Source of the DNA: Gemmataceae bacterium
GTDB taxonomy: Bacteria; Planctomycetota; Planctomycetia; Gemmatales; Gemmataceae
DNA: 64,000 bases
Direction of reading: 5' to 3'
NCBI GenBank assembly: GCA_901538445.1
Contig: LR594584.1
Span: 4,799,360-4,863,359 of the forward strand
Shown: positions 17,652-27,170 of the stretch, piece after piece
Position numbering within the stretch: position 1 is the first letter of the stretch
Layout of the letters: each line of letters begins with the position of its first letter
Notes under the pieces: generated by a model
The model's database searches: none
What the model was told of the DNA's origin: nothing
The model's input: only the letters and a program-made list of their open reading frames with translations
Position numbers and translations under genes: made by a program

Positions 17652-20123
17652 TCAACTCGGCGGGATCACCGTCACGGTGCCGCGGCCGCCGTCTACGCGG
17701 ACCGTCTGGCCGGTCTTGAGGCGCTGGGTCACGCCCGGCAGACCGGCGACCGCGGGCAGGCCGAACTCGCGGGCCACGATCGCCCCGTGCGACAGCACGC
17801 CGCCCGTTTCCATCACCAGCGCCTTCGCGCGAACGAACAGCGGCACCCACGCGGGGTCGGTCGTCGGGCACACCAGCACGTACCCGCCCTCGCCCGGCGG
17901 CGCGGCGGTCGGCTCGGTCAGCACGAGCGCCGGCCCCTCGGCGACGCCGGCCGAGAGCGGCACGCCGTCGAGCTTGTCGCCGCCCGCGGGCTCCGGCAGC
18001 GGCCGGCCGATGGCGTCGAGGTCGTCGCTGAACAGCACCGGCGGCACCTCGAGCGACAGCTCCGCCTGCCGGCGCTTGCGGGCGACCGCGATCGGGCCGG
18101 AGAGGTCCTTCCCCGCGAGCAGGTCCGAGAAGTCGCCGGGGGTGAGGTAGAAGATGCCGCCGTTGAGCCCGAAGCGGCGGTCGAGTTCGACCAGCGCGCG
18201 GCGGATCACCGCGTACCCGAGGAGCAGGTAGTTCTTGCCGGCCTCGCGTAGGCCGAGGTACGTGCGCAGCCGCTCGACGGCCGCCTTGAACTGGTCACGG
18301 GCCGGGCCGCCGAGTTTCGCTTCGGCCGCGACTGCCTCCCACCGCGACTCGTCGGCCGTGCCGGGCGACGCGGCCGAGTGGCCGCCCTTCACCAGCTTGC
18401 TCAGTTCGTCGGGCACCTCGGACCACCGCGGCTGCGCGAGTTCCATCTCGTTCGTTGTGCGGTGACCGAACTGAGAAAGAAACGCGGTGCGGTCGAGCGT
18501 GCCGGCCGCGAGTTCGCGGATCGCCTTCGCAAGGTTCGCGTCGGGCGGCGGGCTCGCGCCGAGGCTCAGTTCGCCGACCGCGATGCGGGCGCGCTCCTCG
18601 CCGAGCTTCGGCGTCAGGGTGTCGGTGAGGTTGCCCCACGCCTGGTCCGCGAACACGGTCGGCTTGAGGCTGTCGCGCGCGAAGTCGATGAGTGCCTTTT
18701 GCGTCCACGCGTCGATCTCGCGGACGAGCGCCGGCGGGTCGAGCTTCGACCAGTCCTGTGCGAGTGCGGCGCGTGCCGCGGCAACGAACGGAGGCGCGAC
18801 CTCCTTCGTGAACTTCTCGGCGAACGTCGCGGCCAGTTCGGTGCGGACGCGCTTCTCGCGGTTGAGCTGAATCATCAGCCCGGGCAGCTTGAGCATCCCC
18901 ACGAGGCACCCGCTGCCGGCGAGCGGGTTCAGCACCGGCTTCGGGTCGAGCGCGCGCCGCGGGTCGCTCTTGAACAGCCCCATCGGGTACTCGACCGGGG
19001 GCCGGGTGAACTGCACCCGCGGCATCCGCGACAGGTTCGCCATCGGCCGGCCGGCGACGAGGTCGAACGCCGACAGCGGGCCGAGCGCCGGGTCCGGCTT
19101 CGCGCCGAGGTCGCGGTTCATCGCCCCGAACCCGCCGTCGGCCGCGAGCAGCCGCCGCACCACCGACCACGTCATCGGCGTCGGCTCGGGGAGCACCTCG
19201 CTCAGGTTGTACCGGACCCAGACGGTCCCGTTCGGCGCGGCCTTGCGCTTCACGTCGGCGATCGCCGCCCGCCGCGCGTCCTCGCGCTCGGCCGCGCTGG
19301 CCACCGTGATCGGCCGCGCTTGCAGCAGGTATAACGTCCCGCCCGCAAGGGCCCACTCGACGTCCCGCGGGTCGCCGTAGAACGCCTCGACCCGGCGGCC
19401 GAGGTCCGCGAGCTGTGACACCTCGGTGTCACTCAGGCAGAACCGCTGCTGGTCCGCGGGCGGGACGTGCTCCTCGCCGTCCTTCGTGACGCGGACCGAC
19501 TTGAGCCCGAGGTGCTTCTCGCGCACGGCCCCGGTCGCCCGGTCGATCTTGAACCGGTCCGGCTGCACGCGGCCCGACACGACCGCCTCGCCGAGCCCCC
19601 ACGACGCCTCCGCGAGCATCGTCTCGGCGCTCGCGTCCAGTGGGTCGCGGGTGAACAGCACCCCGGCGGCCTCGGCCGGCACGAGTTGCTGAACGACCAC
19701 CGCCATCGCGACCGCGTCGTCGTCGATGCCCTGCTTTTTGCGGTACGCGACCGCCCGCTCGGTGAACAGCGACCGCCAGCACCGCTCGACCGCCTCGACC
19801 AACCGGTCGTCGCCCACAACACCGAGGATCGTTTCCTGCTGGCCGGCGAAGCTGGTGTCGGCCGCGTCCTCGGCCGTCGCACTCGACCGCACCGCGACCG
19901 GCCCGCCGCCGAGTTTCTCGTAGGCGTCGAGCAGGGACCGCTTGAAGTCCGGGTCGGACCCGATGCCGCGCTGCGACAGCCGGCGGAACGCCTGGGTGGT
20001 GACGACGAACCCCGGCGGCACCGGGAGCCCGGCACTGGCGGTCTTCGCGAGGCTCAGCCCCTTCCCGCCGACGTGCGCCGCCTCGGCGTCCGTGATCTCG
20101 TTGAAGAACAGGATTTGCGGCAT
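17652..20123 (-). CDS. PEP-synthase-type phosphotransferase, rifampin phosphotransferase-like
   Basis: An 823-residue three-part enzyme. Residues 1 to about 310 are an ATP-grasp pyruvate-phosphate-dikinase domain (VGGKGLSLAKTASAGLPVPPGF, VRSSATAEDAADTSFAGQQ, YLLQARPIT). A central domain starts with YNLSEVLPEPTPMTWSV, and a C-terminal swivelling domain has the phosphohistidine motif GGVLSHGAIVARE with H779. The size and order match rifampin phosphotransferase, which inactivates rifamycins with ATP, rather than housekeeping PEP synthase, which has a PEP-binding barrel at the C-terminus. The true acceptor is unknown. The ATG at 20121-20123 lies just before GGKG, as in the family. Confidence 0.8.
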   Translation of the reverse strand: MPQILFFNEITDAEAAHVGGKGLSLAKTASAGLPVPPGFVVTTQAFRRLSQRGIGSDPDFKRSLLDAYEKLGGGPVAVRSSATAEDAADTSFAGQQETILGVVGDDRLVEAVERCWRSLFTERAVAYRKKQGIDDDAVAMAVVVQQLVPAEAAGVLFTRDPLDASAETMLAEASWGLGEAVVSGRVQPDRFKIDRATGAVREKHLGLKSVRVTKDGEEHVPPADQQRFCLSDTEVSQLADLGRRVEAFYGDPRDVEWALAGGTLYLLQARPITVASAAEREDARRAAIADVKRKAAPNGTVWVRYNLSEVLPEPTPMTWSVVRRLLAADGGFGAMNRDLGAKPDPALGPLSAFDLVAGRPMANLSRMPRVQFTRPPVEYPMGLFKSDPRRALDPKPVLNPLAGSGCLVGMLKLPGLMIQLNREKRVRTELAATFAEKFTKEVAPPFVAAARAALAQDWSKLDPPALVREIDAWTQKALIDFARDSLKPTVFADQAWGNLTDTLTPKLGEERARIAVGELSLGASPPPDANLAKAIRELAAGTLDRTAFLSQFGHRTTNEMELAQPRWSEVPDELSKLVKGGHSAASPGTADESRWEAVAAEAKLGGPARDQFKAAVERLRTYLGLREAGKNYLLLGYAVIRRALVELDRRFGLNGGIFYLTPGDFSDLLAGKDLSGPIAVARKRRQAELSLEVPPVLFSDDLDAIGRPLPEPAGGDKLDGVPLSAGVAEGPALVLTEPTAAPPGEGGYVLVCPTTDPAWVPLFVRAKALVMETGGVLSHGAIVAREFGLPAVAGLPGVTQRLKTGQTVRVDGGRGTVTVIPPS

Positions 20124-20141
20124 GTCACTTCGCCTTCGTGG

Positions 20142-20240
20142 GTAGGGTGCGTCGAGGCCGGCTCTGCGGCCGAGCCGCACCGTGAGACGCTTGCGTGGCG
20201 TGGTGCGGCTCGCCGCGAAGCGCGACTCGACGCACCCTAC
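20142..20240. repeat. Palindromic repeat between rnhA-like and phosphotransferase genes
   Basis: A 14-bp inverted repeat GTAGGGTGCGTCGA (20142-20155 with 20227-20240) encloses inner GC-rich hairpins. The right arm contains the TAG stop of the RNase H gene at 20237-20239. Confidence 0.8.
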
Positions 20241-20878
20241 TTTTTCTTCTTTTTGAGCACGTTGCCGTCTTCGAGCACCGACCAGAGCTGTTCCCACACC
20301 GCCTCGACCGGGACCGCCTTCACGCCGCCCTCGGCCCACGCCCGAGCCGCGGACGCCAGCACCGCGAGCGCGTCGGCCCGCACGCCGGCGTCGGTCGCCG
20401 TTTGGGGCGGTCCGGAAGCGTTCGCGGTCGGTGCGGGAGTTGTCGGCGGCGGCGGTGCGGCCTGGCCCCGCTTGCGGGGTCGGCCGTCGAGCGCGTCGTT
20501 GCCGATCTCGTCGGCCCGCTTGTTCTGCTCGCGGCGGACGTGCGTGATGCGGAAGTCGGCGAACCCGGCCGCGAGTTGCTTCGCCTCCCGGTACAGCGGG
20601 AGCATGTCCGGGTGCTTCACCTTGTACTCGCCGTTCATCTGCTTCACCATCAACTCGCTGTCGCTGAACACGGCGAGCCTGGGCACCCCGAGTTCGCGGG
20701 CCAGGGCCAGCCCCTCGACCAGTGCGGTGTACTCGGCCACGTTGTTCGTCGCCGTACCGATCACGTCGGCCTCTTCGACGACGGGCAGACCGGGCCGGGC
20801 GAGCACGACGGCGTAGGCCGCGGGGCCGGGGTTGCCGCGGGACGCACCGTCGATGTGCATCGTGGCCGTGTCGGACAT
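20237..20878 (-). CDS. Ribonuclease H type I-like protein with C-terminal extension
   Basis: A 213-residue protein. Residues 6 to about 130 are an RNase HI fold of the short YpdQ type. Acidic catalytic positions are visible in HIDGASRGNPGPAA, NNVAEYTALVEGL and FSDSELMVKQMNGEYKVK, and the last conserved Asp lies in QNKRADEIGNDAL. The enzyme cleaves the RNA strand of RNA-DNA hybrids. The basic substrate-handle helix of E. coli RNase HI is absent. A Pro/Ala-rich linker and a helical 60-residue tail ending in KKKKK follow; I do not recognise the tail. Divergent to tsaB, with 91 bases between the starts. Confidence 0.85.
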   Translation of the reverse strand: MSDTATMHIDGASRGNPGPAAYAVVLARPGLPVVEEADVIGTATNNVAEYTALVEGLALARELGVPRLAVFSDSELMVKQMNGEYKVKHPDMLPLYREAKQLAAGFADFRITHVRREQNKRADEIGNDALDGRPRKRGQAAPPPPTTPAPTANASGPPQTATDAGVRADALAVLASAARAWAEGGVKAVPVEAVWEQLWSVLEDGNVLKKKKK

Positions 20879-20969
20879 TTCGCGATCCGGGGGTACAACG
20901 GCAGGGCGGGTGCGGAGAATGATGGGGATTCTAGGTGCGCGAGCGGGGGGCGGAAGCCCTTCGGACCAA

Positions 20970-21647
20970 ATGGACGGGAACTGGCTGGTGCTCGAAACGT
21001 CGGGCCGGGCGGCGAAGCTCGGGTTCGCCCGCGGCGGCGCGATCGTGCGTGCGGTCCAACTCGACGACGCGCGCCGGCACGCCCGCGACCTCGCGGCCAC
21101 CGTGGACGGCTTCTTGAAGGCCGACGGGCTGACGCCGCGTGACCTCACGGGCGTCGTGGTGAGCCGCGGGCCGGGGAGCTACACGGGGCTGCGTGTTGGG
21201 CTGATCTCGGCCAAGGTGCTGGCCTACGCGACCGGGTGCCAGTTAATTGCGGTGGACACGTTCGCGGCGGTCGCGGAACAGGCACCGGCCGAAGCCCAGA
21301 AGCTGTGGGTGATCGCCGACGCGCTCCAGGGGCAGGTCTACGCGCAGCGGTTCGACCGCACCGCGACCGGGTGGGTGCCGTTCCAGGAACTCCGCATCGT
21401 CACCGTGGACGAGTACCTACCGTGGCTCGCGGGCGGGGCGTGGGTGAGCGGCCCCGGGGTGAAAGTGTACGACGCGCGGATCCCAGCAGACTGTCCGCGG
21501 GCGGCCGAGGCCGACCGCGAGCCGCGGGTCGAGAGCCTCTTCGCTGTGGCCTCGCGGGTGCCGCCACTGTCGCGCGAGGAGGTGTTCGCGCTGGAGCCGC
21601 TGTACCTCCGCGGCAGTTCGGCAGAGGAGAAGGCGAAGTCCGGCTGA
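20970..21647 (+). CDS. tsaB: tRNA t6A biosynthesis protein TsaB
   Basis: A 225-residue ASKHA-fold protein. LVLETSGRAAKLGFARGG and the hallmark RGPGSYTGLRVGLISAKVLAYA identify TsaB, the non-catalytic partner of TsaD in forming N6-threonylcarbamoyladenosine at tRNA position 37. Family length is about 220-235. A frame open 46 codons further upstream contains other possible starts, but the fold begins at MDGNW, so 20970 is chosen. tsaD and tsaE are not in the window. It is convergent with the small lipoprotein gene at 21689-22066. Confidence 0.93.
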   Translation: MDGNWLVLETSGRAAKLGFARGGAIVRAVQLDDARRHARDLAATVDGFLKADGLTPRDLTGVVVSRGPGSYTGLRVGLISAKVLAYATGCQLIAVDTFAAVAEQAPAEAQKLWVIADALQGQVYAQRFDRTATGWVPFQELRIVTVDEYLPWLAGGAWVSGPGVKVYDARIPADCPRAAEADREPRVESLFAVASRVPPLSREEVFALEPLYLRGSSAEEKAKSG

Positions 21648-21651
21648 GCGA

Positions 21652-21670
21652 CACAGGCCAGAGGCCTGTG
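21652..21670. terminator. Hairpin between convergent genes
   Basis: An 8-bp perfect stem CACAGGCC/GGCCTGTG with an AGA loop lies five bases after the tsaB stop and 19 bases before the convergent lipoprotein stop. It has no T-tract, so intrinsic termination is not certain. It may equally be a minimal copy of a palindromic repeat. Confidence 0.45.
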
Positions 21671-21688
21671 CCACGGGAACCGGTGGGC

Positions 21689-22066
21689 TCAGTTGCCGGT
21701 CTTCGGGTTCACCGGCATCGGGTTGGGGAGTTCGGTCCCCGGGACGACCTTCGGCCCCGGGAGCGGGACCGGCTGACCGATCTCGGGCGGGTAGCCGACG
21801 GGCTGGGTAAACGCGGTCGGGTACCCGCTTGGGCCGCTGATCCCGCAACTCGGGCAGTCGGGTCCGGGCGCACCCATGACCACCGGTGGCCGGTACGCCG
21901 GGCCGGGGGAACACGCGGGGCCACACGCCGGGGCACAGGGCGAGCACGTCGCCCCCTGGTGGAACCGCCAGCCGACGTTCGGGAACGCTTCGCGGAAGCA
22001 GCAGCACCCGGACGTCATCGACACGACGCCCACGAACAGGGAGTACCATAATGCGCGGGTCTTCAT
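21689..22066 (-). CDS. Small Cys/Pro-rich lipoprotein, 125 residues
   Basis: The N-terminus MKTRALWYSLFVGVVSMTSGC is a lipoprotein signal with TSGC as lipobox, followed by CC. The mature part is rich in Pro, Gly and Cys (CSPCAPACGPACSPG, CPSCG) with no recognisable domain. A strong GGAGG lies about ten bases before the ATG at 22064-22066. Proline-rich Cys-containing lipoproteins of this kind are common in planctomycetes and may belong to their Cys-rich cell wall. That role is inference. A second, smaller lipoprotein gene on the same strand lies upstream at 22466-22636. Confidence 0.7.
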   Translation of the reverse strand: MKTRALWYSLFVGVVSMTSGCCCFREAFPNVGWRFHQGATCSPCAPACGPACSPGPAYRPPVVMGAPGPDCPSCGISGPSGYPTAFTQPVGYPPEIGQPVPLPGPKVVPGTELPNPMPVNPKTGN

Positions 22067-22362
22067 CGGACCGAACCTCCTCTCCTGGAGCGCGGCAAAA
22101 AGTTAGGAGCACCGCTCGTCCGATCCCTCGGAAACCGCCGGAATCCTTCCGTTGCTGGGCGGGCGGTACGCCCTACCCGAATCGCGGCCGTTCCACTGCC
22201 GTCACGACAGGATCATGCGCTGTCGCCGCAGTGGAGCAACCGGGCCGGGGGAGAATCAGTGGGTAGTCGGCGGAATCCAGAAGACCTGGCGCGACGGGAG
22301 AAACCCGCCGGGTTGGCGAAGCGGGGAAAGGTCGTGCGGTCGTGCCGGCTGTGCGGCTTGCA
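22067..22362. other. Intergenic stretch with no recognised feature
   Basis: Between the 125-residue lipoprotein start and the GGAGACAC array I see no convincing gene, RNA or palindrome. It probably holds the promoter of the lipoprotein gene on the minus strand. Confidence 0.4.
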
Positions 22363-22456
22363 GGAGACACGGAGACACGGAGACACGGAGACACGGAGAC
22401 ACGGAGACACGGAGACACGGAGACACGGAGACCAATTCCAGTGTCTCCGTGTCTCC
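22363..22456. repeat. GGAGACAC tandem array with inverted unit
   Basis: Eight complete copies of the 8-bp unit GGAGACAC (22363-22426) and six bases of a ninth are followed, after eight bases, by the complement GTGTCTCCGTGTCTCC (22441-22456). The array can therefore fold into a long hairpin. It ends ten bases before the stop of the small lipoprotein gene. Confidence 0.93.
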
Positions 22457-22465
22457 CGACTGCGG

Positions 22466-22636
22466 TCACGGGCCGGGCGGCGGGAGGAACCCCGCGGGCG
22501 GCCCGCCCTTGTCGCAGCACGGCGGCGGGGCCAAGCTGCTGGAGTTCGAACACGAGTTCTTGCGGCACCCGCACCCGGACAGCGGGAGCACGGTGGCGAG
22601 GGCAAACACGGCGAGCATCAGGCGGCGGGTGAGCAT
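22466..22636 (-). CDS. Small Cys-rich lipoprotein, 56 residues
   Basis: A short reverse-strand gene encodes MLTRRLMLAVFALATVLPL followed by the lipobox LSGC with Cys22. The mature peptide of 35 residues contains CGCRKNSC, PPPCC and a Pro-rich tail PPPGP. GGAG lies eight bases upstream of the ATG at 22634-22636. It resembles the 125-residue lipoprotein downstream in composition (Cys and Pro clusters), so the two may act together at the outer membrane or wall. That is inference. At 56 residues it is easily missed by gene finders. Confidence 0.68.
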   Translation of the reverse strand: MLTRRLMLAVFALATVLPLSGCGCRKNSCSNSSSLAPPPCCDKGGPPAGFLPPPGP

Positions 22637-22878
22637 CACGTTGCTCCGTCGGGTCGGGGATCGTTGGGGCTTCAGCGCCGGCGGCCCGGCGAGCCGTACC
22701 GTCGGTACGACCGGCCCTCTGTACGTACAACTCTAGGGTCCGCACCCTCGCTCCGCCGCGCGAGTCTTGAGCAATTTCGCCTGGAAACCTTGGGCGTTCG
22801 CGCGGTTGTAACGGTGGCGTTGAAGGGAGCGGTGCGCGAACACGGGGGAGCGGTGCGGGTTGCGCCGGTTACGCAGCC

Positions 22879-24192
22879 ATGACAGATTCGAGCCGGTTCA
22901 CCGATGTGCGAATGAAGGGGTTCGGCCCCCGCGCCCCCGTCGCCGATGTGCTCGCCGCACTCGCCGCCCGGACCGCCCCACTGCCGCCCGAAAAAGTGCC
23001 GCTCGCGCGCCTCGCGGGCCGCGTCCTGGCCGACGCGGTCGCCTCGCCGGTTGACGTGCCGGCCTTCGAGCGGGCCGCGATGGACGGCTACGCGGTCCGC
23101 GCCGCGGACACCTCCCCCGCGGTGCCGCTGCTCGTGCGCGGCGAGTCGATGCCGGCCCGCCCGTTCAGTGGAACCGTCGGAGCGGGTGAAGCCGTGCGGA
23201 TCGCCACCGGCGCGCCGATCCCCGCCGGGGCCGACGCCGTTCTGATGGCGGAACTCGCGCAACCGCACGCCGACGGCCGCGTCGCGGCCCGAGAGGGGCT
23301 CATTGCTGGAAAGCACATCGTCCGCGTGGGTGAAGACGTGGCAAAGGACCGGGTCGTGCTCGCGAGTGGTCGCGTGCTGCGGCCGCAGGACGTCGGGTTG
23401 CTCGCGTCGATCGGTGTCGGCGCGGCCCGTGTTCACCGCCGCCCGCGGGTCGCGCTGCTGGTCACCGGGAACGAACTCCTGCCGCCGGGCGACGTACCGA
23501 TGGGCTTCCGCATCGTGGACAGCAACTCGCCGGTACTCGCGGCGCTGGTCGCGCGCGACGGCGGCGACCCGCTCCCGGTGCAGTACCTCGCGGACGACTT
23601 CGCGGCCGTGCGGGACGCGATCCGCGACGCCGACGCCGACGCGGTTCTGGTGTCGGGCGGCACGTCGGTCGGCGCCGCGGACCACGCCCCCGCGGCCGTG
23701 GCCGAACTCGGCGAGTTGGCATTCCACGGCGTCGCGCTGCGCCCCGCCGGACCTTTGGGGGTGGGCTTCGTGCCGGCCCCCAGAAGGGGTGAAGGGGTGG
23801 AGGGGTGCGGGGGTGATCTGACCGGCTCCGCACCCGTCCACCCGTTCACCCCTTCACCTCGTCCAGTGTTCCTCCTCCCCGGCAACCCGGTGTCGTGCCT
23901 GTGCGCCTACGACCTGTTCGCGGGCCGCGTGGTGCGGCGACTCGGCGGGCGGCCGTGGGAGCTACCGTACCGGAGCGGGACGCTGCCGCTCGCGTCGCGG
24001 GTGCCGTCGGCGGAGGGTCGGACCGACTACGTTCGGGTGCGCATCGAGGGCGGGCGGGTGGTGCCGATGCTGGGCGTCGGCGCGTCGAACCTGAGTTCGG
24101 CGGTCGCGGCCGACGGGTTCGTCCTCGTGCCGCCGGAGCGCGACGAGTTGCCCGCGGGCGAGGCGGTCGTGGTGTGGCGGTACGACGGGTGA
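22879..24192 (+). CDS. moeA: Molybdopterin molybdenumtransferase with in-frame repeat insert
   Basis: A 437-residue MoeA, which inserts molybdate into adenylated molybdopterin. Landmarks are PAFERAAMDGYAVR (61-74), the MoCF-domain SGGTSVG (259-265) and LPGNPVS (333-339), followed by the C-terminal beta domain. Between VALRPAGPLGVGFV and PVFLLPGNP, where relatives have a tight beta turn, about 25 residues (302-326) are encoded by a palindromic repeat at 23785-23853. The insert lies in a loop before the LPGNP strand, so the enzyme may tolerate it. No other Mo-cofactor gene is nearby. ATG at 22879-22881. Confidence 0.92.
   Translation: MTDSSRFTDVRMKGFGPRAPVADVLAALAARTAPLPPEKVPLARLAGRVLADAVASPVDVPAFERAAMDGYAVRAADTSPAVPLLVRGESMPARPFSGTVGAGEAVRIATGAPIPAGADAVLMAELAQPHADGRVAAREGLIAGKHIVRVGEDVAKDRVVLASGRVLRPQDVGLLASIGVGAARVHRRPRVALLVTGNELLPPGDVPMGFRIVDSNSPVLAALVARDGGDPLPVQYLADDFAAVRDAIRDADADAVLVSGGTSVGAADHAPAAVAELGELAFHGVALRPAGPLGVGFVPAPRRGEGVEGCGGDLTGSAPVHPFTPSPRPVFLLPGNPVSCLCAYDLFAGRVVRRLGGRPWELPYRSGTLPLASRVPSAEGRTDYVRVRIEGGRVVPMLGVGASNLSSAVAADGFVLVPPERDELPAGEAVVVWRYDG
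23785..23853. repeat. Palindromic element in frame inside moeA
   Basis: An inverted repeat of 26 bp (23785-23810 with 23828-23853) matches at 24 positions around a 17-base loop. It is translated without a stop as residues 303-325 of MoeA. The arms are built from AGGGGTG-like units. Confidence 0.9.
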
Positions 24193-24216
24193 CCGACCGG
24201 CCGCGGAGCGCCGGCG

Positions 24217-24948
24217 TCACCGCCCTTCGCGGAGGCGGTCGCCGAGGAAGTTGTCGAGTTCCGGGTTGGCATAGATCTTCTGCACGGTCGCGTCCACGTC
24301 GTACTCGACGCGGCGGAACGTGACGGTGAGCCCGTCCACGAGCGCGTAGCACGCGCGCCAGTCGCCGTCCCGCGGTTGCCCCACCGACCCCACGTTCACG
24401 ATCGTCTTCCGGTGGTCGAGGCGGTACACGCCTCCAAACTCATCCGGTGCAAGGAACCGGCCTTCGGTGAACACGCCCGGAACGTGCGTGTGGCCGGCAA
24501 AGCAATACTGCTCGGTGAGCCGGAAGTTGGCGTCCATCTTCTTCTCGTTGTACACGTCCTCCGGGAACAGGTACTCGTTCAGCGGGTTTCGCGGGGAGCC
24601 GTGGACGAAGAGGAAGTCGCCGTCTCGGCGCGACCGCGGGCGGAGTCCGAGATACTCCCACAGGTCATTCCGGCCGCTCGATTCCAGACGTTCCCGCTGC
24701 CAAATCGTCCACCGCTCAAGCGTGGGAAGTGAGAATCCGACCGGTTGGGCCATCACAGCCTGGTCGTGATCGCCCATCAGCGTCACGTTCCATTCCATCG
24801 CGCGTTCGAGGCACTCGATCGGGTTCGGGCCGTAGCCGAGGACGTCGCCGAGGCAAATGATGCGCGTGACGGGGTGGCGGGCGATGTCGTCGAGGACCGC
24901 GTCGAGAGCCTCAAGGTTCGCGTGGATGTCGCTCAGCACCGCCCACAT
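24217..24948 (-). CDS. Calcineurin-like metallophosphoesterase
   Basis: A 243-residue cytosolic phosphoesterase. Metal-binding motifs appear in order: SDIHANL (D7, H9), CLGDVLGYG, LMGDHDQ, VHGSP and FAGHTHVPG. This is the di-metal phosphatase/phosphodiesterase fold shared by ApaH-like and YfcE-like enzymes. The GDHD form replaces the more usual GNHD. The gene starts five bases after the stop of the Ser/Thr kinase on the same strand, so they are likely co-transcribed. A kinase-phosphatase pairing is plausible, but the substrate could also be a nucleotide. Confidence 0.85.
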   Translation of the reverse strand: MWAVLSDIHANLEALDAVLDDIARHPVTRIICLGDVLGYGPNPIECLERAMEWNVTLMGDHDQAVMAQPVGFSLPTLERWTIWQRERLESSGRNDLWEYLGLRPRSRRDGDFLFVHGSPRNPLNEYLFPEDVYNEKKMDANFRLTEQYCFAGHTHVPGVFTEGRFLAPDEFGGVYRLDHRKTIVNVGSVGQPRDGDWRACYALVDGLTVTFRRVEYDVDATVQKIYANPELDNFLGDRLREGR

Positions 24949-24953
24949 GCTCG

Positions 24954-27011
<2,058 letters not shown>

Positions 27012-27170
27012 GCGGCGGCCTTCGGGCGTTGGAGCGGGACGACGTAGCTGGAGTATGACCGATCCGCCCGCCCGGCACCACGCCGGCCGGCCGCACGCGG
27101 GCCGCGACCGTAAAACACCTCTTGCGGGAACCGGCTCCCGCGTCCGCCGTCCGGCCCCGCGGGTCCACGC

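Noticed and set aside
22363-22456. Possible CRISPR array
   Set aside because: Units are only 8 bp and follow each other without spacers; no cas genes are near.
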